Source: Dryomyza anilis
Taxonomy: Eukaryota > Arthropoda > Insecta > Diptera > Dryomyzidae
Assembly: GCA_951804985.1 (NCBI GenBank)
Contig: OX638131.1
Location: 39,622,044 to 39,686,043, forward strand
Reading direction: 5' to 3'
Length of the DNA stretch: 64,000 bases
Shown: one piece after another, positions 10,187 to 20,790 of the stretch
Layout of the letters: each line of letters opens with the position of its first letter
Numbering within the stretch: the first letter of the stretch is position 1
The notes under the pieces: model-generated
What the model was told of the DNA's origin: nothing
What the model saw: the letters and a program-made list of their open reading frames with translations, nothing else
The model's database searches: none
Position numbers and translations under genes: made by a program

Positions 10187-10914
10187 TATACCCTACACTA
10201 AGAGTGAAAGGGTATATTCAGTTTGGTACGCCGTTTGTAACACCCAGAAGGAAGCATCTCCGGTATGGAAAAGTATATATATTCTTGATCAGCATGACCT
10301 CCTGAGTCGATTTAGCGATGTCCGTCTGTCCGTCTGTCTGTCTGTCTGTCTGTTGAAATCCCTACTACTTTTAAAATTGAAGAGCTAGACAAATGAAACT
10401 TATAACTTAGATTACTAATATACCTACGCTGTATGTGCGACAAAATTGGCGCTGTATGTGCGAAAAATTGGATCGGTCTATTGTGACCTATGATCCGACC
10501 ACTTATGTTCAAATACCTCATATAAAATGTACATATAAAGATCAATTTTTATGTATACGTGCTTAGGTAAACTTTTTTGGTCAAATATATATTGACATCA
10601 TGCTCAAATACATGATAATAATGTTTTCCGGCGAAAAGACTTGTGGTTCACAAAAAAAAAATCGAAATTCGGTACACCTACCCATTTGTAAATATGGGTA
10701 TCAAATGAATGGAAATTCTTCAGCGATTGCATGTTTGTAGTTATTTTCAGGATTCGTATATCCTGGTGCCCTATATATCACTTTGAATGGTAACCACACA
10801 TATGTGTGGGGTTTTTATAGTCGGCTTAGACCGACTATAATTTTGATAATCCTAACTATCATAATTACACCTACTTTAAAATTTCCCATGTGATCTAACC
10901 TTCCCAACTGGTTT
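10187..10914 (+). mobile_element. mini-me/DINE-1-like element, subfamily A
   Basis: It starts TATACCCTACACTAAGAG and has TATATATATTCTTGATCAGC, then (GTCY)n at 10319-10352, the two proto-microsatellites described for dipteran mini-me elements. Near the 3' end is the hairpin TATAGTCGG-CTTAGA-CCGACTATA, and it ends ACCTTCCCAACTGGTTT. It interrupts the run CTATCCTTTT/TATTTTTT of the host minisatellite element, as comparison with 17780-17830 shows. A near-identical relative is at 51745-52400. No protein is encoded. Confidence 0.8.
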
Positions 10915-11222
10915 ATTTTTTTTTTGAGTTATAGCTTAAGTTTTGTGCTTTTACTTTTGTATTTGTATTTGATTTTTGCTTTTGTTTTTTTTTTGTATTT
11001 CAGTTTTTTGTTTCATCTTCTTAGCTTGTGTATGTGCTGAGTTATGTGGTTTTGAAAGTTTAGGTTGTATGGGAGGTACCACGCCCCTTTGTCCAATCCC
11101 GCCCATATATAGCCTATGCCATCCTTAGTATCCTGTGGCAAAATTTCATTTAAATCGGTTCAGGGGTTTAGACGTGATGCTGACAGACTGACAGACGGAC
11201 CAAGAGTTTTATATATATATAT

Positions 11223-11874
11223 GAAATTTATATATATATATGAAATAATTAAAACAGAAAATCAAGTAATATGCAATAAGGAATACGATTTACAAACTTC
11301 CGAAATTGTAATATTACGAAAAATATATAAATTGCGATATACAACAATACGAATAAAAATAAAATAATAAATAAGGAAAAATTGTATATCGAACGAAAAG
11401 TCACCAAATACATTTTCAAAATGCCAAATATTCATTTACAAAAATCTTTATAAATCTGTCAATTTTAAATCGATGATCTCAATATAATAATAAATGTAAA
11501 TCTATCAATTGATATTTCAACTTTAAAAATCGAAATTTGAGTTTTTCATAAAAATATATTTGGTGACTTTTCGTTCTACAACGACTATATAAGAAATTAT
11601 AAAATAAGATAATAAGAAAGAAAAATATAAAAAAAATGAAAATAACAAATTATGAAATAAGAATTTACTAAATACGAAATAATAATTTACTAAATACAAA
11701 ATAAAAATTTATTTAATACGAAAAAAGAATTTACTAAATACGAATTAACTGTTTTTTTGTTGTACGAAAATCACATTCGCGACAAAGCAATTTATGCTTG
11801 GATTTGTTTAATTGCACAAACATTATTTTTATTATTATTCTTATTATGATGAAAAGCATAATCACAACACTCAC
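11223..11874. other. AT-rich intron near exon 11875-12019
   Basis: Low-complexity runs of AATACGAAATAA and TTTACTAAATACGA lie between 11580 and 11745. Nothing else is recognised. Confidence 0.4.
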
Positions 11875-12019
11875 CTGTGCATTGAACGCATGACCTAGCA
11901 GCTCACAAAGTTGCTTCGCATATTGTTCCGATTTTCCAGTTTCGGTGGCATACAATATGGTGGCCTTGATACGTTTGGACAAAGCTCGACCAAATAATTT
12001 CGATGTAAATTTCACAGCT
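11875..12019 (-). CDS. Nos: Nos exon: calmodulin linker second half and FMN phosphate loop
   Basis: This 145-nt exon completes an arginine codon, then encodes [40 protein letters not shown] and LGHAFNAQ. The first part is the hydrophobic-basic second half of the calmodulin-binding linker. The second opens the flavodoxin-like FMN domain: YATETGKSE is the FMN phosphate-binding loop (T.TGKSE). The acceptor is TTTCTATAG and the donor GCACAG followed by GTGAGT (phase 0). Upstream and downstream introns are 16.7 and 8.0 kb. The frame happens to stay open for about 46 codons into the downstream intron; if that intron were retained, translation would stop just after the FMN loop. I regard that as chance. 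Confidence 0.96.
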
Positions 12020-12730
12020 CTATAGAAAATGATAAAGAAAAAAATTATTATAATACATTGCAAAAAAAAAATAGAATTATTAAAGTACAACGGTGTAAAA
12101 TGCAGATGGACAGAGATTATTTTTGTATGGTTCTGTTGAGTTTTGTATATTTGCTTTGATTTTTTTATTTACATTATATGTTTTTTTGTTTGCGACACCT
12201 GTGTGTTTTCCCATGACCTTAATGTGAAAAGTACTTTATAGGAAAAATCATTCAATAAATATATTTTGGTAGTCAAATAAGAATTTAATTACACAATAAA
12301 TTAAATATTGTCCTTTTGCTGAAAAAACAAAAACAGTTGAACATAAATTGTCATAATCTCTTAATAACCTACTTAATTTCATTCTTTGTAACTATTATTA
12401 TAAATTTATCCGCGCCAGTTCATTTTCAACGTAGTCTTTAATGTGTAAATCTTTTATATGACTCCTTATGTAAATCGCTTAAACGGTTTTGCTTAAGTGT
12501 TTCATTATAAAAACATGTGGTAAGTAGATTTAAAACACATAAAGCTTCATTACATTCTGGAAAAAAATAATAAAACGACCGCAGGGCATTCAAAAAGAAG
12601 CTCGTAAGCTGCATTGTACTGTGCAAAAAAAAAATTTATATATATATATATAAAAAAAAAACTATGTAATATGGACCATATGGAATAAGTATGCCTTGCT
12701 CATACTATTTATATTACAAAATTAATAATA
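12020..12730. other. Intron sequence upstream of the FMN-loop exon
   Basis: Contains the acceptor region and AT-rich sequence, with a TATATATATATA run near 12637. No exon or element is recognised. Confidence 0.4.
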
Positions 12731-13566
12731 TATCATAATGTTTTGCTTTTGATTTTTAAATTGACTTTTTGTTTTGCATTAATTTTTTGTGTTTTAAATT
12801 TTGTTTTTGTATTTTGATATTTTGATGTTTTTGAATCTGTTTTTTTGCTTTTGATTTTATTTTATTGTGATTTTTTTTTCTTGTGGTTTTGTATTTTTGC
12901 TTTTATTTTTGTGTTTTACCTTTTGTTTTGTGTCTTTTAATTTTATTTTTGCTTTTGTTTTTTTTTTTTGGTTTAGTTCTTACTTTTGCTTTTGTTGCTT
13001 CGTTTTTGGTTTTTGTGTTTTAGCATTTTTGATTTCGTACGTTTGTTTTTGTTAATTTGCGTTTGTTTTTTGTTTTACTTTTTTTTATTAGTTAGCTGTT
13101 GTTTTATTGTTTTTGCTTTTGTGTTTTTGCTTTGGTATTTTAATTTTGTTTTATTTTTGTATTTTGATTTTGTTTTTGATTTTATTTCTGCTTTTGTTTT
13201 TCCGTTTATGCTATTAGTTTGTTTTTTTATTTTCGTTTATCTGCTTATAGATTTATTTTTTTGCTTTAGTTTTGTGTTTTTGATTTCCTTTTATGCATTT
13301 GTGATTTTGTTTTTGTGTTTTTGCTTCTGTTTTTATTTTAGGTATTGATGTTTGTTCCGATTTTCCGTTTATGCTTTTAGTTTGTTGTTTTTTGATTATG
13401 TTTTTTTGTTTTGTTTTTGTTTTACGTTTTTAATTATGTGTTTTTGCTTTTTTTTGTGTTTGATTTTACATTTATATTTGCTTTTATTTTAGTTTTGTGT
13501 TTTTGATTTGGGTTTTGTTTTCTGCATTTTTTACATTGTTTTTGTGTTTTTGCTTTTACGTCTGTT
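12731..13566. repeat. TTTTG-rich low-complexity block
   Basis: About 830 bp of plus-strand TTTTGTGTTTTTGCTTTTG-type words with almost no runs of A. It resembles an expansion of the T/G-rich tract in the CTAGCTGG element (10960-11010) and continues after the inserted mini-me-like element at 14358-14610. The open frames here are phenylalanine, valine and leucine strings and are not genes. Confidence 0.75.
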
Positions 13567-14357
13567 TATACCCTACACCTATGAGGTACAGGGTATATTA
13601 ACTTTGTGCATATATTGTAACGCCTCTTAGGAGGCGTGTCCGGTATGGAAAAGTATATATATTCTTGATCAGCATCACTACCCGAGTCCGTTTAGCCATG
13701 TCCGTCTGTCTGTCTGTCCGTCTTGCTGTCCGAATACAGAATAACTTGAGCAATACTGATCAGAATGCGATGAAATTTCGTCTTAATATATTTTAGCCAA
13801 AAGTAGTAAATGAGTTTGAAAATGAGCCAAATCGGTCAACGGACACGCCCACCTACCATACAAGTCACTTTTTTTATAACTCTTTCGGAACTTATAACTC
13901 GAAAAGTATTCAAGGTATAGTTATAAAATTTAAAAGATATTGTTAAAATTCACCTATAAAGATGTGGTCCAAAAATGGGCGTGATCCGCCCACTTTTTTT
14001 TCATTATTTCCCCGGTTTTCATAGTGGAAATTTGATCCGTAAATTATTAAAATCAAATCTATGAAATATTAGCCTTTCAAAATTTTAAATATAGGCGTGG
14101 TCCGCCCAATTATATTTTTCAATTTTTTTTTTAGTTTTTTATACTTTTATATAAATTTTTTAATTTATGGGGATATAAGACGTTAATTTCTGATATATGA
14201 ATAATATTCTGAGGGTGGGGAGGTTCAGCATAATTAAAAGGTATGCAATTAAATATCCCATATTAATATCCCCACCAAAGGTGTAGGGTATTCCATAGTC
14301 GGGCCCGACCGACTATAAAAATCCGCCCCATGTGACCTAACTTTCCCAACTCGTTTT
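13567..14357 (+). mobile_element. mini-me/DINE-1-like element, subfamily B
   Basis: It starts TATACCCTACACCTATGAGG, then TATATATATTCTTGATCAGC and a (GTCY)n run at 13699-13727, and includes the GGCGTGGTCCGCCC region. Near the 3' end is CATAGTCGGGCCCGACCG, and it ends TTCCCAACTCG. It is inserted within the TTTTG-rich block. The minus-strand copy at 31575-32411 is very similar. Confidence 0.8.
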
Positions 14358-14610
14358 ATTTCTATTTTAATGTTTTTTATACATTTTTATACATATTTTT
14401 GTGTCCTTGCTTTGGTATTTTTGGCTTTGGTTTTATTTTTGTGTTTTCTGTTTGTTTTTATTTTTGCATATATGTTTTGATTTCACATTGGTTTTTTCTT
14501 TTGTTTTTGTTTTTGTATTTTTCTTTTGTTTTTAATTTTTAATTTTTGGTTTTGTTTTTCTTTTTTTGCTTCTGTTTTTATATTTTTGGTTTCTGTTTTT
14601 TGTTCTTTGA
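14358..14610. repeat. TTTTG-rich block, right part
   Basis: It continues the low-complexity block of 12731-13566 after the inserted element. Confidence 0.65.
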
Positions 14611-15279
14611 ACACTTGTTTTAAATAAACAAATTTATGACATATTTTTTTGTTCTTTTATAGACATATCAAATAACAACATATTCTCTGGTTGAAAAATA
14701 CCATATTAAGGTAGTAGGTTTTATAAAACATTAGGTTCTTGATCAAAGCCCTAAAACAAATTTCTACTAGGGTTCTACACACTAATGTAATGTATTCAAA
14801 ACTATCACAGTTATGGTTTTCATCACTTATTTTAATATGGCACATGGTAAACATGGTAAACATGCATAATACAAAGTATGAAAGAATCACTGTTGCATTT
14901 CGTTGTGCAACGAGAACTGTAAATGGTTGGATGGTGCCAGTTCTCAGTTGATGATAGCAATGATGGTACACGTTTTTGTACTCACCAAATATTTATGAAC
15001 TTCACACGAATCCACATTTATGGCCACAGTGTGTGCAATGTAAATTTTAATAACAAAGAGTACTAGGTAAAACGAACAGTGTTCTTATTTATAACAATTT
15101 GGTAAAACATAAACCAATTAAAGAACACTTTTAAATTAATTTCGATTCTAATTTCGAATTAATTAAAATATTGGGGTAATATTAAACAACAAATTAACGA
15201 CTTTTTTTTATCCACTAGACCCGATGAACTTCAGAATTCTAATTCGGACCTCATACTAAATTTATTGATACAGAAAAAT
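14611..15279. other. Intron sequence with one CCCTAGT-type end
   Basis: AAATTTCTACTAGGG at 14757-14770 is the right end of a CCCTAGT MITE. I could not find a convincing left end. The rest shows no recognised feature. Confidence 0.4.
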
Positions 15280-15592
15280 CCACTTTTGGCATGAGGTTGG
15301 AAGAATGAAAAAGTTAGTTGCGCCAACTAACTTCATTCGGTTCAATCGAATGGTTTAAAAATGTGCTGGCGGAACTGCCATATTAGCCCTATACACTTAA
15401 AATATTAGTCTATACACAATGGTTCTAAATCTGTACTAAATTGTTCAAAAATAGTTCGAAATTGGTTGCAATACAAACTACAACTCTATTCACTTTCACA
15501 ATAAGAACTGACTTAGCAGTTGAGAGAATCGAATAGGTTGGTTGGGCAAAGAGTTGGTTGGCGCAACAAATCTCTATTCTGTGTGTACGTCT
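15280..15592. mobile_element. Short repeat with GTTGGTTGGCGCAAC end
   Basis: Between ACAGAAAAATCCA and TCTATTCTGTGTG lies a block with GTTAGTTGCGCCAACTAAC near one end and GGTTGGCGCAACAAATCTC near the other. The reverse complement of the right part recurs at 35392 and a related block at 35700. It is probably a MITE. No target-site duplication is confirmed. Confidence 0.55.
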
Positions 15593-16570
15593 AACCAATA
15601 TAGGGTAGTTCTCGTGTTTTTCTACATAGTTTATACTTTTTAGCTGATCTTGAAACGTTGTATATTAAAAATTTGTTTATATAAATTATTACAATTTGTT
15701 TTCAATTATTTTTCCAGTATTTGCAATAATTATACATTATATGTATTATCTCAACCAGCATAAATTAAATGCGTTCGACTTTTATTTAAATAGTCTTTTG
15801 TAAATTATTGTAAAGCACACAGTATCTGTTCAGCTGTTTAAATATCAATTATAATTAAGTAGTTTGAAGGAAAATGCTCCATTTACTACGTCACCATAAT
15901 GTTGTGACTCGACTGCAGATAATTTAATTTTTTATTTTGTACAAAGTGTTAACGTTTCTGTCACGTTCGCTGATGGATTAAATTAATAACTGCGCCTCAT
16001 TTAATTTTGTGTGAAACAATTAATTTTTATTCCTGTTTGCATGTCATACATAGGTAGGTATATTTTACGTGCCAGTGCAAAATACTATGAGGAGTTTATG
16101 CTGTAAACAGTTTAAACTTGTGCATTTAATGCACTTATTTTAATTAATTTTTAAAAAAATTGATTTATTATTTATTTATTAAAAAAAAATATTTTAATAT
16201 TTAACGAGAGTATGACAACTTTATATACCTTGTAAAAACTAGTGTTGACCGAGTTTATATCGTTTTAAGTGATATTATTAAATTATACTCAATTGTCATA
16301 AAGCAAGTTGAAAAGAATTACTTTATACCAATAATTTCTCACTCACACGCCAAAAATATGATTTAAAAGACCAAAATTATGTTTTAGTCTATATATATAT
16401 ATATATTTGTTCCTTTTACTCCTGCAAGGAGCATAGGGACCCTAGAAGAAATTTATGCAATACGTTTTTTGAGTTTCATGAGCAGATCATATTGGCCATC
16501 CCAGCAGGAAATATCATTATTGACGACAATTAGCAATCAAGGACATTGAAAATTTTGTCATTGATGAATA
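15593..16570. other. AT-rich intron sequence
   Basis: No recognised features; a TATATATATATA run lies near 16393. Confidence 0.35.
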
Positions 16571-16925
16571 CCCAGTCTCCTCCGATGTTTCGAACCATTC
16601 TCGAATAACTTCGATCAAAAATTACATCTCATTGTTTTATCGATTCAATTTTTAAACTTCTCGTACATTAATTTTCTTTGACAAGATACGATATTTAATT
16701 ATTAATTGCATCGAAATCGCCATACTTATCGTAATATTTTCGATATCGTTGCGATTTAAAGAAATTCTCGTACCGAGAAAACTTCGACAGAACGTGTCGA
16801 TATCAAACTATCATGTGGTCCAATTTATAGTTTGATATTGATAGGAACCAGTGTACGATATCGTGTGAAATCTCCTTTTTCTCACATTGATCTCGTAACG
16901 ATATTGAAACGAATGGCATACTGGG
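16571..16925. mobile_element. MITE with CCCAGT / ACTGGG ends, copy 2
   Basis: It begins CCCAGTCTCCTCCGATG and ends CGAATGGCATACTGGG, with TCGATATCAAACTATCATG in the middle. It is related to the MITE that hosts the LINE at 6461. The superfamily is not assigned. Confidence 0.6.
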
Positions 16926-17039
16926 TATGTATACAACTATTTCATAAAGTACTTTGCATTAAAAATGTCATACACCATATGTCATCATAGTTATATCTTT
17001 GTTATATATCTCCTCATAGGAGATTGATATCTTGTTAAT

Positions 17040-17440
17040 TAAGATATCATTAAAGTAGATTTCTAAGACAACGAAGAGCATAGTAATTCGTTTCGAAATC
17101 ATTACGAGGTCAATGCGAGAAGAAGGAGAATTTATACGATATCTGACACTTTCTCGTATCTAAATCGATCGTCAAATTGAACCTACAGGTAGATACCGAT
17201 GCATTCTGTCGGAGTTTTTTGAAATCGGAACGTTATCGAACACAAAAAAAATAAAAGTTCGAGATTACTTCAAAAAATCTTGCGATTTTTTTTAAATATC
17301 GTATCTTGTCAAATAAATTTAATGTACGAGAAATTCGAAATTAGAATCGATAAAGCAACGAGATCGAACTTTTTTTATTGAATTTATTCGAGAAAGCTTC
17401 GAGGCATCGGAGGTCTCCGAGACATGGCAGACTGGGAAGT
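17040..17440. mobile_element. MITE with CCCAGT / ACTGGG ends, copy 3, inverted
   Basis: It is related to 16571-16925 in the opposite orientation: ATTACGAGGTCAATGCGAG on the left and GGCATCGGAGGTCTCCGAG...CAGACTGGG on the right. The pair forms a loose inverted arrangement about 115 bp apart. Confidence 0.55.
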
Positions 17441-17458
17441 CATAAATCTATACATATA

Positions 17459-18376
17459 GAACCGTCTGTCTGTCTGTCTGTCTGTCTGCCTGTCTGTTTG
17501 TTCCAGCATCACGTCTAAACCGCTGAACCGATTTAACTCAAATTTTGCACCAGGATACTATGGAGTCCGGAGGGTGTCATAGGCTATATATGGGCGAGAT
17601 TAGACAAAGGGGCGTGGCACCTCCCATACAACCTAAACTTTCAAAACGACATATCTCGGCACATACACAAGCTAAGAAGATGAAACAAAAAACTCAAATA
17701 CAAAAAAAAATACAAAAGCAAAAACACAAAAACAAAAGCAAAAATCAAATACAAAATCAAATGTAAAGCACAAAACTTAAGCTATAACTCAAAAACAACA
17801 AAAAAATAAAAAAAAGGATAGAAAAAAAAACAAAATCAACCACACTAAAATTCATCACACCAAAATTCACCACACTAAAACTCACCACACTAAAATTCAC
17901 CATACTAAAACTCATCACACTAAAATTTACCAGACTAATATTCACCACACTAAAATTCACCACACAAAAACTCACCACACTAAATTTCACCACACTAAAA
18001 CTCACCACACTAAAATTCACCACACTAAAACTCACCACACTAAAATTCACCACATTCAAATTGACCCACTTAAACTCACCACACTAAAATTCACCACAAT
18101 AAAACTCACCACACTAAAACTTTTACTGGGAAAAACTCTACAGGGAAGAATTCTACGGGGAAGCACAGTCTGAGAAAGAATTGTCTATGAGAAAAGTTGT
18201 TTTATCGGATAATTAGTATGGTTTTGGTTACTACATTTTTAAAACCAATAAAAAAGTCCACAGCGAAGCACAGGTCCCTGATATAAATAATAAAAATGTT
18301 ATTTATATTAACAAAATTGCTCAATAACCTTGCATTCACATAATATTTGCACGAGTCGTGTACGGGTCCAGCTAGT
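17459..18376 (-). mobile_element. CTAGCTGG minisatellite element, uninterrupted minus copy
   Basis: It reads on the minus strand from CTAGCTGGACCCGTACACG at 18376 to a (CAGA)n tract at 17462-17500. Order: conserved head, TTCTTTCTCAGACTGTGC, TTCCCCGTAGAATTCTTCCC words, the 15-bp minisatellite (18115-17840), an A/T-rich region, and the tail AAATCGGTTCAGCGGTTTAG. This copy has neither nested insertion of the 9232-11222 copy, so it serves as the reference structure for the family. Confidence 0.8.
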
Positions 18377-18889
18377 AACCTATAAAATTACCAAAGTTAT
18401 TTCATATAATTATATGTGACATATACATGATGAAATGTCTTTGAATATGACATCGTTAATGGCATATCATGCATGAAGTGGTGGACATTTGTATGGAAAT
18501 GTCATCAATACTTTGTAGGGCAAAATTGCTTTCGATAATCGATTGTCCTGATCTGAAATAGGTGCATCATAGAGGAATAAATGAAGACATTTCCCACTGG
18601 GATGTAATTCTTCGGGTTATTAAAAGAATGTGTTACTATGTTACTGAGTTCCCAATCATGGCAATTTATGCTGATTTTTAGTTTTTTACACAATTTCTAC
18701 TAGGGTATATCAATTTTCAATTTTCAACATTTAACATATTAATATTTGGTAAATTTTCCAAATTTGAATACAATTTAATAAATCGATCGATATGTTTATT
18801 TATAAATCAATTTTTTTATCATTAAAATCGATTAAACATAATGGAATTTGAAATATCTGAATATTCCCAGAAAACCAAATATGTTTACG
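18377..18889. other. Intron sequence with one CCCTAGT-type end
   Basis: CAATTTCTACTAGGG near 18690-18704 is an orphan right end of the CCCTAGT family. The remainder is AT-rich and unassigned. Confidence 0.4.
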
Positions 18890-19500
18890 ATATAAAAACG
18901 ATATCGTTTAAAGGTCTAAATTATCGTTTTCTATATTCTAAAATGATTCGAGAATGATAGGGTTTTCGATAAAAACGAACCTATCTATAAAGATATCGTT
19001 ATTTTTGTCATTATAAAGGGTTTTTCAACAGGGACGCTACAAAAGTAGAACGACAGGGACAGCAAACGACGCTATATTTCTTGCCGCTCTTTTGACATTT
19101 CTCTTCAGTAAGGTTTGCCATTTCAGATATACGAATTCGAATTTCGGTAATAAATTATAATAATTTCGACTCGTTGTTGGCTCGTATATCTTTCCACCAT
19201 GAAATGGCAAACCTTACTGAAGATAAATGTCAAAAGAACGGAAAGAAATATGGCGTCGTTTGCTGTCCCTGTCGCTCTACTTTTGTAGCCGCCCTATTGA
19301 AAAACCCTGGAAAAAACCTTTTGTAGCGCGCTTATTGAAAACCCCTTTAGATATCGAGTTCATATCGAAAAAGTATACGATAAACCATTTTTATTTGTTC
19401 AAAAACTTTTCGTTTTTGACAATAATTTGAAAAAACACACATTTTATTTTAAGTTTCATGTCGTAAATTAATCATCTTTTATCGATTTCATAAATTATCG
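18890..19500. mobile_element. Element with AACGATAGGG / AACGAACCTATCT core, copy 1
   Basis: TCGATAAAAACGAACCTATCT and nearby TTATCGTTTTC words match 62610-62890. Here the element is interrupted at about 19017 by a fold-back element. The boundaries are approximate. Confidence 0.5.
19017..19347. mobile_element. Fold-back element with arms of about 120 bp
   Basis: The left arm AGGGTTTTTCAACAGGGACG ... GTAAGGTTTGCCATTTC and right arm GAAATGGCAAACCTTAC ... GCCCTATTGAAAAACCCT are inverted copies separated by a loop of about 70 bp. The right terminus is partly repeated once more (TTTTGTAGCGCGCTTATTG at 19320-19338). It would form a very stable hairpin. No protein is encoded. Confidence 0.85.
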
Positions 19501-20499
19501 TTAAATGGTTTGCAGCAGTGTCCAGAAATAAAGCTTAACCTTTTCGCAGGTTCCTGAATATCTATCATTAAATAACTTTTATTAAATAAATCAGTAGAAA
19601 CCAAAAATTAAAGAAAACAAAAAATACGGTTTTGGTCCGAAGAAACCTTTATTTTTAAAATTTTCGATTTCGGTCTATGAGAAACCTTTTTTTTTTTTGA
19701 AATATTTTGGTTTCGGTCTGAGAGAAACCTTTATTTTTGAACATTTTCGATTGCGGTTGAGCAGCGAGACATATAAAGGTTAACAAAATATATAATTCAT
19801 TAAACTGTGCGCTCCCATTTTACCATCAGAAAGGAAAGTTACATATTCTTATAGATTTGGACATTCTAAGAAAAATGGGGTTTTCAGTTTTTCCCTACAC
19901 GTCCAGTTTCAAGGATATTTGAGAAAAACGAAAAACCTCGTTTTTGAGGATTCATTTGGTTGGTAATTGTTGTTTATAATGTCAAACTTTTCATAGGCGG
20001 TCGTATAAATTTGCAAATATCTCGCTATCTAAATAACACATATGATCAAATGTTATATCGAATGAAAGATAATTGAATATCGAATAAACATTTCTTAGAA
20101 CATTTTTAAATTGGTTCATTAGTTTAAGATAACTCGAAAGAAGAACTTGAAATACAATTTTTTTCAACAAAAATTTAAGAAAAAAATCATTTAAAATAAT
20201 GGAAAAAATCGAGAAAGAAAGAAAGAAAGATGATAAACAAATTTTAATTTTTCAAAATTAGTTCACACCCTTTCCAAGAAATTGAGCTATAAATGACAAA
20301 AATATGTGGGTTACATTTGAGGATAAAAAAAGTTATGTGAAAGCAATATAATTGAGTGCTATACAAATAGGCATAAAAATAAAAAATGTTATCGGATCAC
20401 GATTATTTTTTGAGCACCTATTGATAGATGATTGCTTGTAATTAATTTTAATTTTTATAACTTTATCTTTGATAAAAAAGTAAATCCATATTTCGTAGT
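19501..20499. other. Intron sequence, largely unassigned
   Basis: Three successive repeats of a GAGAAACCTTTATTTTTGAA-type unit occur around 19640-19760. A GAAA microsatellite lies at 20213-20229. Nothing else is recognised. Confidence 0.4.
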
Positions 20500-20790
20500 G
20501 GATGTAGTAGATTACGTTGACTAAATCAACTCATTTCCGAACTTCGAATTACTATTCTACTAAAATATATTGAAAATAAATTTCACATCATTCGGAATAG
20601 CAGTTTTAAAGTTATCGTGTTTAGGCGGACAGACAGACGGTCATATCTAAATCGACTCGGAAAGTGATGTTGACCAAGAAAATATATACTTTTTCATACC
20701 AGTCACGCCTACTAAGAGGCGCTAAAATATCCTCACATATATTTTATAACTTGTATCCCATGGGTATTGAGTATAAACATATTATGCGAT
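20500..20790 (-). mobile_element. Diverged mini-me-like fragment
   Basis: The minus strand contains the remnants GACCGTCTGTCTGTCCGCC and TATATTTTCTTGGTCAACA plus GGTATGAAAAAGTATATA, the hallmark order of the mini-me-like elements. It is degenerate and probably old. Confidence 0.55.

Larger units (their letters stand above)
9232..11222 (+). mobile_element. CTAGCTGGACCCG minisatellite element, plus copy, with two nested insertions
   Basis: The element starts CTAGCTGGACCCGTACACG and ends near 11222 with AAATCGGTTCAGGGGTTTAG, GACAGACTGACAGACGG and a TA run. Between are a head, a tract of TTCTTTCCCGTA-type words, a 15-bp minisatellite and a conserved tail (GGTACCACGCCCC, CCGCCCATATATAG). Compared with the copy at 17459-18376 it is interrupted by a SINE (9380-9684) and a mini-me-like element (10187-10914). 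The tail resembles 3' ends of RTE-type LINEs, so LINE-assisted mobility is possible; the class is not certain. Confidence 0.75.

Noticed and set aside
9998..10201. Open frame of repeated FSVV pentapeptides
   Set aside because: It is the translation of the 15-bp minisatellite, is open on both strands, and recurs at each copy of the element.
11734..12090. A 118-codon minus-strand frame as a complete small protein
   Set aside because: Only 12019-11875 matches NOS; the ends run through clear splice sites into AT-rich intron.
12867..13348. Long open frames rich in F, V, L and C, resembling membrane proteins
   Set aside because: They arise from TTTTG/TTTGC low-complexity DNA, with no conserved motif.
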